A program made the position numbers and the translations under genes. A DNA stretch of 18,767 bases, from assembly GCA_022826345.1 (NCBI GenBank), contig JAJDVB010000030.1, forward strand, positions 1 to 18,767, in the 5' to 3' direction. The notes beneath the pieces were generated by a model. The model saw only the letters and a program-made list of their open reading frames with translations, was not told where the DNA came from and searched no databases. The stretch is from Alphaproteobacteria bacterium (GTDB lineage: Bacteria; Pseudomonadota; Alphaproteobacteria; UBA828). Shown piece by piece: positions 7,586 through 14,418 of this stretch. Position 1 is the stretch's first letter, and every line of letters begins with the position of its first letter.

Positions 7586-8014
7586 ATGCGACCGAATATC
7601 CCCGAAGAGACCGGCATACAGCTCGATCAGGGCCGGGCCTCGACCGATGACTTCATCACCCGCACTTATGTGCTGCCGCTGCTCACCGATCCGGCGACGC
7701 GCGAGCGGCTGATCGAGGAGCACCGCAACAACCCGGTCGGCAAGCCCGGCAAGGCCGGCAAGGCCGGCGTCGGCCACAGCCCCGATCTCATCACGGTGAT
7801 CGACAAGCTGCGGCGCGCACCGATGACGGGCAAGTACGTGCGGATCTGCACCAGGCCCCACGAGGAATACCGCATCGGCATCACCTCCGGCGTGCGCGGT
7901 GAGCCGGTCAAGATCCTGGAGGACGAGGCGTATCCGAGCGAGGACGCGTGCGAGCACGCGATCTTCGTGAAGCGCGTGCACGACCTGCTCTCGCTCTACG
8001 GCTACAGCGCGTAG
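7586..8014 (+). CDS. dmfA1: N,N-dimethylformamidase small (alpha) subunit-like protein
   Basis: N,N-dimethylformamidase hydrolyses dimethylformamide to dimethylamine and formate; it is built of a roughly 15-kDa small and an 85-kDa large subunit. This 142-residue protein has the expected size and lies immediately before an unmistakable large subunit. The conserved part is the C-terminal half: GKYVRICTRPHEEYRIG at 82-98, then a linker to SEDACEHAIFVKRVHDLL, which I recognise as the small-subunit pattern. The N-terminal half is helical and charged. A short Lys-Pro-Gly/Lys-Ala-Gly run (52-60) lies in the linker. The small subunit has no catalytic site of its own; it is structural in the characterised enzyme. 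A related gene lies downstream of the large subunit (10475). Confidence 0.82.
   Translation: MRPNIPEETGIQLDQGRASTDDFITRTYVLPLLTDPATRERLIEEHRNNPVGKPGKAGKAGVGHSPDLITVIDKLRRAPMTGKYVRICTRPHEEYRIGITSGVRGEPVKILEDEAYPSEDACEHAIFVKRVHDLLSLYGYSA
7739..7765 (+). repeat. Three tandem 9-bp units inside the small-subunit gene
   Basis: GGCAAGCCC followed by two copies of GGCAAGGCC encodes GKPGKAGKA. The repeat stays in frame and sits in the linker before the conserved HSPDL segment. It is a likely slippage expansion, and its copy number may differ between strains. Confidence 0.6.
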
Positions 8015-8058
8015 ACGCCCCCTCTGAATTCGACGAACACACGGTTGGGAGACACGAC

Positions 8059-10407
8059 ATGCTTCGGATCACCGGATACAGCGACCGCTACTCGATCCAT
8101 CCGGGCGATGACATCACGTTCTATGTGAACTCCGAGAAGGGCGAAGACTACGAGGCCAAGCTCGTCCGCCTGATTCACGGCGACACCAACCCCGACGGGC
8201 CGGGCTACAAGGAAGAAGAAATCGACGCGCCGTTCGACGGCAACCACACGGGGCGCAACCAGAAGATCCACGGCGGCTCCTACGTGATCGTGCCGCACGA
8301 CGAGCGCATGTCCGTGTCGAGCTTCACCGTCCAGGCCTTCATCTTCCCGACGACGCCGACCAAGGGCCGCCAGGGCATCCTGACCAAGTGGGTGAACGAC
8401 ACCGGCTACGGGCTCTTCGTGGACGACGACGGCTGCCTCGCACTCTGCATCGGCGACGGCAACCACGTGCACAAGCTTTCCAGCGGCAAGCCGCTGCTGC
8501 GGAAGGTCTGGTACCTCGCAGCCGCCTCCTACGATGCCGAGACCGGCGCGATCCACCTCTATCAGGAGCCGGTGGTGACATCGGCGAACGGCGGCCTCGG
8601 CATGGCGCTGCTGCATCCGGCCGAGGAGACCACGGCCGAGGTCTCGGACACCTGCAGCACCGGACCCGGCGCCAACGACGCGCCCTTCCTCATGGCGGCA
8701 TCGACGAAGGTCTCGGATTCGGGCCGCTCGATCTGCGGCGCGCACTACAAGGAGGCGCTGACACCCGTTGGGCTGCCGGAGCAGTGCGACACCTACAACG
8801 GCAAGATCGACCGGCCCCGGCTCACCGCCGCCGCGCTCGGCAAGCACGAGATCGATGCATTGGCGCGCGGCTTCAAGGGCTGCCCGGCGGACTTGCGCCG
8901 CATTGTGGTCGGCGCCTGGGACTTCCAGGCCAACATCACCAAGAACATCTCGTCCACCTATATCATCGACACCTCGCCGAATGTGCTGAACGGCCACGCC
9001 ATCAACCTGCCGGCGCGCGGCATGACCGGCTACAACTGGACCGCCGACGAGATCGTCTACCACCACGCGCCGGAGGAGTACGGCGCGATCCACTTCCACG
9101 ACGACGATATCGACGACGCCAGGTGGGACGCGGACTTCGGCTTCACCGCGCCCGAGGGGCTGAAGAGCGGCTTCTACGCTGCGCGGCTCCGCATCGGCGG
9201 CGAGGAATCGTCGGCGACCGAGGACTACATCCCCTTCGTGGTGCGGCCGCCCAAGGACCGGCCCTCGGCAAAGGTCGCGGTGATCATCCCGACCAACAGC
9301 TACCTCGCGTACTCCAACGACAACCTGGCGACCAACTCGGTGGTGGCGCAACTGCTCGCCGGCAAGGTGCCGCTGATGCAGGCCTCCGACCTCTACCTCA
9401 ACGAGCATCGCGAGTACGGGCTCTCGACCTACTCGCTGCATTCGGACGGGAGCGGCGTCTGCTACTCGTCGAGGCTCCGGCCGATCCTCAACATGCGCCC
9501 CAAATACCGGCACTGGCTCTCGCCCTCGCTCTGGCAGCTCAACGGCGACCTGCACCTGACCGACTGGCTGGAGGCCGTGGGCTTCGACTACGACCTGCAC
9601 ACCGACGAAGACCTGGACCGCGAGGGCGTCGCGCTCTTGAACCAGTACCGCGTGGTGCTGACCGGCTCGCATCCGGAGTACTCGTCCGAGGCCATGATCG
9701 ACGCCTACGAGGCCTACCAGCACCAGGGCGGCCGCTGGCTCTACCTCGGCGCCGACGGGTTCTATTGGTGCAGCCAGTATCACCCCGACAACGGCAACAT
9801 CATCGAGGTGCGCAAGGGCGAGGCCGGGACGCGCGCATGGACCGCCAATCCCGGCGAGTACAACAACGCCTTCGACGGCAAGTTCGGCGGCATGTGGCGG
9901 GCGCGGGGGCGCATTCCGAGCAAGGTCTGCGGACTCACCTTCACGGCCTACGGCTTCGACGTGTCGTCCTACTACCGGCGCGAGGCCGACAGCTTCCGCT
10001 CCGAGTGCGAATGGATCTTCGAAGGCATCGGCGATGACGAGATCATCGGCGACTTCGGCCTGGTGGGCGGCGGCGCCGCGGGGCTCGAGCTCGACCGGTA
10101 CGACCTCGAGTTCGGCACGCCGCACCACGGTTATCTGCTCGCCCGCTCCGAGGGCCACACCGACCTGATGCTCCAGGTCAACGAGGAGATCCACTTCGCC
10201 TGCCGCGGCTACTACGGCGGCGGCCACGAGAACCCGCAAATCCGGGCCGACATGATCTATTACAAGACGCCGAATGATGGCGCGGTGTTCGGGCCCGGCT
10301 CGCTGGTCTGGTGCGGTAGCCTTTCGCACAACAACTACAACAACAACGTCTCCAAGATCATGGAGAACGTGATCAACGGCTTCCTCAAGGACGGACCGCT
10401 GCCCTGA
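8059..10407 (+). CDS. dmfA2: N,N-dimethylformamidase large (beta) subunit-like amidohydrolase
   Basis: This is the catalytic subunit of an N,N-dimethylformamidase-type enzyme (782 residues; characterised Paracoccus/Alcaligenes subunits are about 762). An N-terminal beta region (1-80) and a LamG/concanavalin-like domain (about 85-275) precede the C-terminal catalytic domain (about 395-775), which has a glutamine-amidotransferase-like fold. The Paracoccus enzyme binds one iron through two tyrosines and a glutamate (reported as Tyr399, Tyr440, Glu521). With an offset of about 19, the counterparts here are most likely Tyr418 (PTNSYLAYSN), Tyr458 (STYSLHSDG) and Glu540 (GSHPEYSSEAM). The frame opens upstream, but the ATG at 8059 has a GGGAG 7 nt before it and gives the standard N-terminus. 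True substrate may be DMF or another small N-substituted amide. Confidence 0.92.
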   Translation: MLRITGYSDRYSIHPGDDITFYVNSEKGEDYEAKLVRLIHGDTNPDGPGYKEEEIDAPFDGNHTGRNQKIHGGSYVIVPHDERMSVSSFTVQAFIFPTTPTKGRQGILTKWVNDTGYGLFVDDDGCLALCIGDGNHVHKLSSGKPLLRKVWYLAAASYDAETGAIHLYQEPVVTSANGGLGMALLHPAEETTAEVSDTCSTGPGANDAPFLMAASTKVSDSGRSICGAHYKEALTPVGLPEQCDTYNGKIDRPRLTAAALGKHEIDALARGFKGCPADLRRIVVGAWDFQANITKNISSTYIIDTSPNVLNGHAINLPARGMTGYNWTADEIVYHHAPEEYGAIHFHDDDIDDARWDADFGFTAPEGLKSGFYAARLRIGGEESSATEDYIPFVVRPPKDRPSAKVAVIIPTNSYLAYSNDNLATNSVVAQLLAGKVPLMQASDLYLNEHREYGLSTYSLHSDGSGVCYSSRLRPILNMRPKYRHWLSPSLWQLNGDLHLTDWLEAVGFDYDLHTDEDLDREGVALLNQYRVVLTGSHPEYSSEAMIDAYEAYQHQGGRWLYLGADGFYWCSQYHPDNGNIIEVRKGEAGTRAWTANPGEYNNAFDGKFGGMWRARGRIPSKVCGLTFTAYGFDVSSYYRREADSFRSECEWIFEGIGDDEIIGDFGLVGGGAAGLELDRYDLEFGTPHHGYLLARSEGHTDLMLQVNEEIHFACRGYYGGGHENPQIRADMIYYKTPNDGAVFGPGSLVWCGSLSHNNYNNNVSKIMENVINGFLKDGPLP

Positions 10408-10428
10408 CCCGGAAGAGGCGACGCAAGC

Positions 10429-10448
10429 GGCGGCTGCGCAAGGCCGCC
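10429..10448 (+). other. Stem-loop between the large subunit and the second small-subunit-like gene
   Basis: GGCGGC (10429-10434) and GCCGCC (10443-10448) can pair around an 8-nt loop in the 67-nt gap. No T-run follows, so it is not a classical terminator. It could be an mRNA processing or stability element, or chance in G+C-rich DNA. Confidence 0.3.
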
Positions 10449-10474
10449 TCAGCCTGGGCGGAGAGAGTCTGCGG

Positions 10475-10861
10475 ATGAGCATTTCGGACAAGACCCGCAG
10501 CTCTCTCATGCCCATGATCATGCCCCCGCCGGGCAAGAAGATGCTGCCGACGCGCGCGCAGGCGACCGCGCTGGAGGAGGCGCTGCTCGGCGACCTCGAC
10601 CCCGACAAGCTCAACGATCTCTCCGAGGTGCTGTTCGCGCTGAACGCGCACAAGCTCGGGCCGATCCCCGGCTTCTACGTCGTGGTCTGCACCAAGCCGG
10701 ACGAGGAGTGGTGCGTGGGCCAGCTTGCGGCGGACCGCGCCAAGCCGCTGATCATGTTCGAGGACATGCGCTTCGATAAGCCGGAGGCGGCGCTGGCCGC
10801 CGCCGAGAAGCTCAAGGCCGAGGACGACGCCGCAGGCCGAAGCCCCATCGTCACGGGCTGA
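10475..10861 (+). CDS. Second dimethylformamidase small-subunit-like protein
   Basis: I do not know a named family for this 128-residue protein, but it is visibly related to the small subunit at 7586. GFYVVVCTKPDEEWCVG (66-82) aligns without gaps to GKYVRICTRPHEEYRIG (82-98), with 9 identities in 17. The following 15 positions still align to a shared Pro and an ED pair. The N-terminal half differs: a Met/Pro-rich start (MPMIMPPPGKKMLP) and an acidic helix (EEALLGDLDPDKLNDLSEVL). A GGAGAG at 10460-10465 lies 9 nt before the ATG. It is 67 nt downstream of the large subunit and almost certainly co-transcribed. It could be an alternative structural subunit, an assembly factor or a regulator. The last 36 bases, including the stop, are duplicated at 11267-11302. 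Confidence 0.8.
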   Translation: MSISDKTRSSLMPMIMPPPGKKMLPTRAQATALEEALLGDLDPDKLNDLSEVLFALNAHKLGPIPGFYVVVCTKPDEEWCVGQLAADRAKPLIMFEDMRFDKPEAALAAAEKLKAEDDAAGRSPIVTG

Positions 10862-10864
10862 TGC
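10829..10864 (+). repeat. Direct repeat, copy 1 (3' end of the second small-subunit-like gene)
   Basis: This 36-nt segment contains the last ten codons (AAGRSPIVTG) and stop of the 10475 gene. It matches 11267-11302 at 34 of 36 positions; the differences are at 10840 (A versus G) and 10859 (C versus T), and both are synonymous. Similarity stops abruptly on both sides. Confidence 0.85.
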
Positions 10865-10970
10865 ACGCCGGGTTCCACGGTTCGGTGAGACCCCGACGTG
10901 CGCTTGATCTTTCAACCGATGCGCTCTAAAGCGGTGAGCACGCGGCGCGCTCGTGCGCTGCCCCATCGGC

Positions 10971-11177
10971 TCATGCGGCGGCGAAGGTGATCCTGATCGG
11001 CTCGGCAGGCTGCTCTCCCGCTTCGATCCTTTCCGCCAGGACCCGGAGTGCCAGGGCCTCGACCCTGGCGATCGCCTCGTCCCGGTTCGTCCCATACGAC
11101 ATTGCACCCGGGATCTCGGGGATCTCGGCAATCCAGCGCCCGTCTTCTTCCCGCTCGACCTCTATCGTGAACTGCAT
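10971..11177 (-). CDS. hicB: HicB-family antitoxin-like protein, apparently solitary
   Basis: HicB proteins neutralise the HicA mRNA interferase and often repress their own operon. This 68-residue product is a minimal HicB partial-RNase-H fold: FTIEVEREEDGRWIAEIPEIPG at the N-terminus, then GAMSYGTNRDEAIARVEALALRVLAERIEAGE. A longer frame starts at 11258, but its extra 27 residues are Arg/Ala-rich and unrelated to HicB; the ATG at 11177 gives the canonical MQFTIEVE start. No HicA-like ORF (60-80 residues with the GSHH motif) is present on either side, and no DNA-binding domain is attached. It lies convergent to the 10475 gene and divergent from the 11334 gene, between the two copies of the direct repeat. 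It may be an orphan antitoxin or a partner for a distant toxin. Confidence 0.82.
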   Translation of the reverse strand: MQFTIEVEREEDGRWIAEIPEIPGAMSYGTNRDEAIARVEALALRVLAERIEAGEQPAEPIRITFAAA

Positions 11178-11266
11178 CCGCCTATCGCCCGCTCGAGGAG
11201 CGCCCGCTGCCAATTTCGCGCGCCGCTCTCGAATGCGAGCTTCACCGAGCAAGGGCATGTTGTCCA

Positions 11267-11302
11267 GCCGCAGGCCGGAGCCCCATCGTCACGGGTTGAT
11301 GC
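11267..11302 (+). repeat. Direct repeat, copy 2 (gene-end remnant)
   Basis: This is the second copy of the 36-nt segment at 10829-10864. Read in the same phase it still encodes AAGRSPIVTG and a TGA stop, but no ORF of the small-subunit type continues upstream; similarity ends at 11267. It is therefore either a remnant of a duplicated gene end or the right-hand boundary of a short inserted segment that carries hicB. Confidence 0.85.
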
Positions 11303-11333
11303 GGAACGGCGCTGCTCGATCGCCTCGTAGCCG

Positions 11334-12113
11334 ATGACTGCCGAAACGCGCCTCGCCAGCCTGCCGATGTACTGCGAGGACGAGGTCCGCCCCGCGACGG
11401 AGCGCTGGTGGGCGGGCCTCGCAAGGCACCTGCGGGATCAGGGCGTGCGGGACGTCCCCGACGCGCTGACCTGGCCGGACGACTATCAGGGCCACTGGCG
11501 TGCGCCTGGCCTCCTGTTCAGCCAGACCTGCGGCTATCCCTATGTGAACGTCCTCGGCTCGGCGGTGAGGCTGATCGCGACCCCCAGTTACGACGCGCCC
11601 GGATGCGAGCGCGCCCGCTATGGGGCGCACGTCATCGTTGGCGATGATGCTGGTGCCAAGAGCATCGCCGCCCTGCGGGGCAGCCGGCTCGCCGCGAACG
11701 GCACGGGCTCGTATTCGGGCTATCACGTCTGGCGGCGCATGCTGCCGGCCGGCGATGACCCGCCGTCCTTCTTCGGAGAGATCGTCACATCCGGGTCGCA
11801 TCGCGCCAGCATCCGCTGCGTCGCGGCGGGGGAGGCGGACGCGTGCGCGGTCGATTGCGTGACTCACGCGCTGCTTTCCGACCAGGCCGGGGACGAGCTG
11901 CGCGGCACCCGGATTTTGGCGTCGTCGCCGACCGCGCCGGCCATGCCATTCGTGACCAGCGCCGGGACATCGGATGAGGACATCACGAAGATGCGGGAGG
12001 GGCTCCGTGCCGCCATCGCCGACCCGTCGCTCGCGCCCGCGCGCAGGGAACTTCGCCTCACTGGCGCGAGCGTCCTGACGGATGAGGAGTACCGGAACGC
12101 GTTCGCGGATTAG
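11334..12113 (+). CDS. PhnD/SsuA-type substrate-binding-fold protein without signal peptide
   Basis: The 259-residue product matches a family of compact phosphate/phosphonate-type binding-fold proteins (annotated PhnD/SsuA/transferrin). The conserved segments are ASLPMYCEDEVRPATERWW at the start, LFSQTCGYPY near 62, the small loop GSYSGYHVWRR, and AVDCVTHALL. Unlike true periplasmic binding proteins it begins straight into the first strand (RLASLPMY) and has no signal peptide, so it is probably cytosolic; I recall that the same N-terminus is common in this family. The ligand is unknown. The ATG at 11334 follows an in-frame TAG closely and lacks a clear Shine-Dalgarno; Met12 is an alternative start but would cut a conserved strand. 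Its stop overlaps the stop of the convergent permease gene. Confidence 0.78.
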   Translation: MTAETRLASLPMYCEDEVRPATERWWAGLARHLRDQGVRDVPDALTWPDDYQGHWRAPGLLFSQTCGYPYVNVLGSAVRLIATPSYDAPGCERARYGAHVIVGDDAGAKSIAALRGSRLAANGTGSYSGYHVWRRMLPAGDDPPSFFGEIVTSGSHRASIRCVAAGEADACAVDCVTHALLSDQAGDELRGTRILASSPTAPAMPFVTSAGTSDEDITKMREGLRAAIADPSLAPARRELRLTGASVLTDEEYRNAFAD

Positions 12114-12832
12114 CGCGGCGCGGAAGCGGCGCTGCCGCTCGCGGGGCGCTCGCGCATGTGGCCGGAGAGGCGGTGCTCGAGGAAGCGCGAGAGCAGGATG
12201 AAGAAGTAGCTCATCGCGAGGTACATCAGCCCGGCCGTGATGTAGAGCTTGTAGGGCTCGAAGCTGCGGGCGACGATGATGCGGGCAACGCCGGTGAGGT
12301 CCAGCAGCGTGATGATCGAGACCAGCGAGGTCGCCTGGAGCAGGAACACGACCTCGTTGGTGTAGGCCGGCAGCGCGAGGCGGAAGGCCTTGGGAAGCAC
12401 GATGCGCCGGTATAGCAGGGTGCCCGACATGCCAACCGCCCGCGCCGCCTCGATATCGCCGCGCGGCACGCCCTGGATCGCACCCCGCAGAATCTCGGCG
12501 GTGTAGGCGGCGGTGTTGAGGGTGAGCGTTAGGACGGCGCAGAAATAGGCCTCGCGGAACAGCACCCAGAGCCCGATCGAGTCGAGGAAGGGCCGGAACT
12601 GCCCGGAGCCGTAATAGACCAGGAAGAGCTGCACCAGCAGGGGAGTGCCGCGGAAGTAGAAGATGTAGCCGTAGACCGGCATCCACAGCAGCGGGTTGGA
12701 CGAGAGCCGCAGGATCGCGAGCGGCACCGCCAGCGCCAGGCCGATCACCAGGCTGATGATGGAGATCTCGACTGTGAGCGCCGCGCCGTCCAGCAGGCGG
12801 GGCAGGCTCTCCCATATGATACGGAGGTCCAT
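12110..12832 (-). CDS. Polar amino acid (HAAT) ABC transporter permease, HisM type
   Basis: This 240-residue inner-membrane permease forms the transport channel with the HisQ-type subunit encoded just upstream. The HAAT permease pattern is clear: an N-terminal amphipathic segment, LTVEISIISLVIGLALAVPLA as the first membrane helix, and FRGTPLLVQLFLVYYG. The EAA loop is RGAIQGVPRGDIEAARAVGMS, which contacts the ATPase, and further helices follow to about residue 222. The stop (TAA, 12110-12112) overlaps the stop of the convergent 11334 gene. It is the last gene of the leftward operon that starts at the hydantoinase, 7 nt after the HisQ-type gene. Confidence 0.93.
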   Translation of the reverse strand: MDLRIIWESLPRLLDGAALTVEISIISLVIGLALAVPLAILRLSSNPLLWMPVYGYIFYFRGTPLLVQLFLVYYGSGQFRPFLDSIGLWVLFREAYFCAVLTLTLNTAAYTAEILRGAIQGVPRGDIEAARAVGMSGTLLYRRIVLPKAFRLALPAYTNEVVFLLQATSLVSIITLLDLTGVARIIVARSFEPYKLYITAGLMYLAMSYFFILLSRFLEHRLSGHMRERPASGSAASAPR

Positions 12833-12839
12833 GTCGGCC

Positions 12840-13529
12840 TCAGGCCCTGCGCACGCCGCGGTTGGCCCACGCCTCGGCGCGCCGCTGCACCACCATCGAG
12901 ACGATGGTGATGCCGAGGTAGAAGAGCGAGGCCACGAAGAAGAAGGTGAACGGCAGCTTGGTCGCGCCCATGGCGATCTGAGCGTTGCGCATGAGCTCAG
13001 GGAGCTGGATCACCGAGATCAGCGCCGTGGCCTTGATCAGCACCATCCACACGTTGCCGAGGCCGGGCAGCGCGAAGCGCCACATCTGCGGCAGCACGAT
13101 GCGGCGGAAGGTGAGCGCGCGGCTCATGCCGATGGCGCGCGCCGCCTCGATCTGGCCGCGCGGCACGGCGAGGAAGGCACCGCGGAAGACCTCGGTGGCG
13201 AACGCGCCGTAAATGAAACCGATGGTGACGACACCGGCTACGAAGGGGTTGAGGTCGACGATGATCTCGTAGCCGGCGCCTTCGGCAATGTCCTGGATCA
13301 GCGTGGGCACGCCGTAATAGACGAGGAGGATGAGCAGCAGCTCCGGCACCCCGCGGATGACAGTGGTGTAGGTGCCGGCGGCCCAGCGGCCGGCGCGAGC
13401 GCGCGAGAGCTTGCCCCAGGCGCCGATGAGGCCGAGCGCGAGCGCCACCGCCATGGCCCCGAGCCCGACCAGAATGGTGAGCTCGAGGCCCTGCCACAGC
13501 ATCCAGCCGTAGCCCCTGAGATCGAGCAT
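12840..13529 (-). CDS. Polar amino acid (HAAT) ABC transporter permease, HisQ type
   Basis: This 229-residue permease has the same architecture as its neighbour: LTILVGLGAMAVALALGLIG as first helix, IRGVPELLLILLVYYGVP, and the EAA loop RGAFLAVPRGQIEAARAIGMS. These are typical of the histidine/arginine/ornithine-type HAAT transporters, where two different permeases form a heterodimer. The ATG at 13529 is the natural start. A strong stem-loop separates it from the upstream binding-protein gene, so its expression is likely lower than that of the binding protein. Confidence 0.93.
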   Translation of the reverse strand: MLDLRGYGWMLWQGLELTILVGLGAMAVALALGLIGAWGKLSRARAGRWAAGTYTTVIRGVPELLLILLVYYGVPTLIQDIAEGAGYEIIVDLNPFVAGVVTIGFIYGAFATEVFRGAFLAVPRGQIEAARAIGMSRALTFRRIVLPQMWRFALPGLGNVWMVLIKATALISVIQLPELMRNAQIAMGATKLPFTFFFVASLFYLGITIVSMVVQRRAEAWANRGVRRA

Positions 13530-13554
13530 CGGCCCGACCCGCTAGCTCAACGGG

Positions 13555-13584
13555 GGGCGGGCGGCTCGGAACAGCCGCCCGCCC
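13555..13584 (-). terminator. Strong stem-loop after the HAAT binding-protein gene
   Basis: A perfect 12-bp G+C stem (13555-13566 with 13573-13584) encloses a 6-nt loop, just downstream of the binding-protein stop on the minus strand. No T-run follows, so read-through is expected. In ABC transporter operons such hairpins protect the binding-protein mRNA or partly terminate, giving more binding protein than permease. Confidence 0.65.
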
Positions 13585-13599
13585 ATGCGTGTGTGGCGA

Positions 13600-14376
13600 T
13601 CAGTCGCCGTAGACGTCGAAATTGAAGTACTTGTCGTTGATCGCCTTGTAGGTGCCGTCGGCGCGGATCGCCGCGATGGCGCCGTTGAGCGCGTCGAGCA
13701 GCTCGGTCTCGCCCTTGCGCACCGCGATGCCGGCGCCGTCGCCGAACCAGCGCGGATCGGTGAAGTCGGGCCCCACGAACTCCGCGTTCTCGCCATCCGG
13801 CGTGTCGAGGAAGCCCCCTTGCAGGGCCATCGAATCCGCCAGCAGCAGATCGACGCGGCCTGCGACGAAGTCGAGGTTGGCCTCGTCCTGGGTGGCGTAG
13901 GCCCTGATGGTGACGATGTCGCCGTAGTTGTCGCGCAGGAAGTTCTCGTGGATGGTCGCCCGCTGCACGCCGACCGCCAAGCCGTCCAGGCCCTCGTTCG
14001 TGATCTCGATGCCCGAGCCCACCATGCGCACGAATTTGGCCGGCGTGGTGTAGTACTTGCCGGTGAAGTCGACCTTCTTCTTGCGCTCCTCGGTGATCGA
14101 CATCGAGGCGACGATGGCGTCGTACTTCTTGGCCAGCAGGCCGGGAATGATGCCGTCCCAATCCTGCACCGCCCAGGTGCACTCCAGGTTGGCCGCGGCG
14201 CAGAGCGCGTTGCCGATCTCGACATCGAAGCCCTGGAGATCGCCGTTCTCATCGATCCAGTTGAAGGGCGGGTAGGCGCCCTCGGTGCCGAGCGTGACCT
14301 TTTTCATGTCGGCCGCCGCCGTGCCGGCCGCGAGCGCGAGTGCTGCGAGCACGCCCAAGAATGTGAGTTTCTTCAT
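13600..14376 (-). CDS. Polar amino acid (HAAT) ABC transporter periplasmic binding protein, LAO/HisJ-like
   Basis: The 258-residue precursor has a Sec signal peptide (MKKLTFLGVLAALALAAGTAAA) and aligns over its whole length with the lysine/arginine/ornithine protein LAO, down to the identical ending DVYGD. By that alignment the alpha-carboxylate and alpha-amino ligands are kept: Ser91, Ser93, Arg98 and Asp181 (LAO Ser70, Ser72, Arg77, Asp161), plus Tyr35. Side-chain pocket positions differ: Glu32 for Asp11, Ala90 for Ser69, Gln138 for Leu117 and Ile142 for Thr121. So it most likely binds an alpha-amino acid, but not necessarily a basic one. Its place behind a hydantoinase gene makes an amino-acid derivative of ureide metabolism possible. 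A GGAGA precedes the ATG at 14376. Confidence 0.92.
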   Translation of the reverse strand: MKKLTFLGVLAALALAAGTAAADMKKVTLGTEGAYPPFNWIDENGDLQGFDVEIGNALCAAANLECTWAVQDWDGIIPGLLAKKYDAIVASMSITEERKKKVDFTGKYYTTPAKFVRMVGSGIEITNEGLDGLAVGVQRATIHENFLRDNYGDIVTIRAYATQDEANLDFVAGRVDLLLADSMALQGGFLDTPDGENAEFVGPDFTDPRWFGDGAGIAVRKGETELLDALNGAIAAIRADGTYKAINDKYFNFDVYGD

Positions 14377-14418
14377 TTCTCCGTTCTCCCTCGCTGGTGG
14401 TTAAGTCGTTTACGTAGG

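Noticed and set aside
8002..10653. Very long open frame (883 codons) antisense to the dimethylformamidase large subunit
   Set aside because: Its product is a Val/Ala/Arg/Asp-rich low-information protein with no recognisable domain; it mirrors the strong third-position G/C bias of the real gene on the other strand.
11178..11258. N-terminal extension of HicB (27 residues) as a possible HicA remnant
   Set aside because: The extension is Arg/Ala/Gly-rich and lacks the HicA GSHH or RTRGSH-like motif.
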